Positions 63,784 through 64,000 of a DNA stretch of 64,000 nucleotides are shown here, one piece after another. The notes beneath the pieces were generated by a model that was not told where the DNA came from, ran no database searches, and worked only from the letters and a program-made list of their open reading frames with translations. Position 1 is the first letter of the stretch, and every line of letters starts with the position of its first letter. This stretch comes from Pantoea sp. 1.19. GTDB lineage: Bacteria; Pseudomonadota; Gammaproteobacteria; Enterobacterales; Enterobacteriaceae. The stretch lies in NCBI RefSeq assembly GCF_001922585.1, contig NZ_MRBS01000007.1, positions 175,118 to 239,117 on the forward strand, written 5' to 3'. Both the position numbers and the translations under genes were made by a program.

Positions 63784-64000
63784 ATGCGTAAAGCCCGATT
63801 TACTGAGCACCAGATTATCGCCGTTTTGAAGTCTGTTGAAGCCGGTCGAACGGTGAAAGATGTCTGCCGTGAGGCAGCTATTTCAGAAGCCAGCTATTAC
63901 AACTGGAAAGCGAAATATGGCGGAATGGAAGCTTCTGATATCAAGAAAATTAAAGACCTGGAAGATGAAAATAGGCGTCTTAAACAGATGTTTGCTGACC
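63784..64000 (+). CDS. IS3-family transposase OrfA (partial, runs off the window)
   Basis: 72 codons from the ATG at 63784, with an AAGGAG site, to the window end. It reads MRKARFTEHQIIAVLKSVEA, then GRTVKDVCREAAISEASYYN, then an aromatic/basic turn (WKAKYGGME) and the start of a leucine-zipper-like helix (DLEDENRRLKQMFAD). The helix-turn-helix plus coiled coil is typical of OrfA in the IS407 group. The left inverted repeat was not found with confidence. Confidence 0.88.
   Translation, partial: MRKARFTEHQIIAVLKSVEAGRTVKDVCREAAISEASYYNWKAKYGGMEASDIKKIKDLEDENRRLKQMFAD

Larger units (their letters stand above)
61988..64000 (+). mobile_element. Left end of a tRNA-Leu-integrated genomic island (partial)
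   Basis: tRNA-Leu(CAA), its terminator, the integrase and an IS3-family gene, with a drop to AT-rich DNA (63539-63783 is visibly AT-rich and holds no gene I recognise). The right end and its attachment repeat lie outside the window. Confidence 0.75.

Overview
The window is an enterobacterial chromosome segment, GC-rich (by eye about 58-60%) outside its right end. Nearly every protein from 46 to about 40,220 reads as a close relative of an E. coli product, in the E. coli order of the 69-71 min region. Several traits point away from E. coli itself and toward the Erwiniaceae (Erwinia/Pantoea/Mixta-like): basRS/pmrAB sits between obgE and dacB, NusA carries an internal insertion, and a SbmA homologue and a fused dihydroxyacetone kinase lie in an accessory block. 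The genus is an inference, not a demonstrated fact.

Layout. (1) 46-7970, minus strand: npr-rapZ-ptsN-hpf-rpoN-lptB-lptA-lptC-kdsC-kdsD-yrbG, linking nitrogen PTS, sigma-54, ribosome hibernation, Kdo synthesis and LPS transport. (2) 8276-13059, plus strand: mlaFEDCB, ibaG, murA (phospholipid trafficking and peptidoglycan precursor synthesis). (3) 13100-17676: sfsB, ispB, then rplU-rpmA-yhbE-obgE. (4) 17717-20880, minus strand: dacB-basR-basS, apparently one transcription unit. (5) 21145-27669: greA, yhbY, rlmE-ftsH behind a sigma-32-like promoter, folP-glmM, secG. (6) 27725-34652: tRNA-Leu(GAG), initiator tRNA, then rimP-nusA-infB-rbfA-truB-rpsO. (7) 34966-40219: pnp, nlpI, the leader ORF yrbN, deaD.

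(8) 40283-48562 is a remodelled version of the yhb/yra neighbourhood: yhbW, an export cassette (HlyD-like protein plus two ABC-2 permeases, no ATPase), yhbS, yhbQ, yhbP, yhbO, yraQ, yjfL. (9) 48728-61694 is a less conserved block: a SNF2 helicase, a TreC-like glucosidase, a DhaK-DhaL fusion kinase, SbmA, a GNAT-GntR pair, a 97-bp tandem repeat, yjiN-like and yjgR genes, a decayed alpha/beta hydrolase and a DUF2501 secreted protein. (10) 61988-64000: tRNA-Leu(CAA) followed by a P4-type integrase with its own operator-like repeats and the start of an IS3-family element. This is the left end of a genomic island whose cargo lies outside the window.

Most of the window is ordinary core genome in which envelope biogenesis (LPS, Mla, MurA, DacB, GlmM, FtsH) sits beside transcription, translation and RNA decay genes. 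I found no complete new system. The best leads are the ATPase-less export cassette, the 97-bp repeat, the hydrolase pseudogene and the truncated island.
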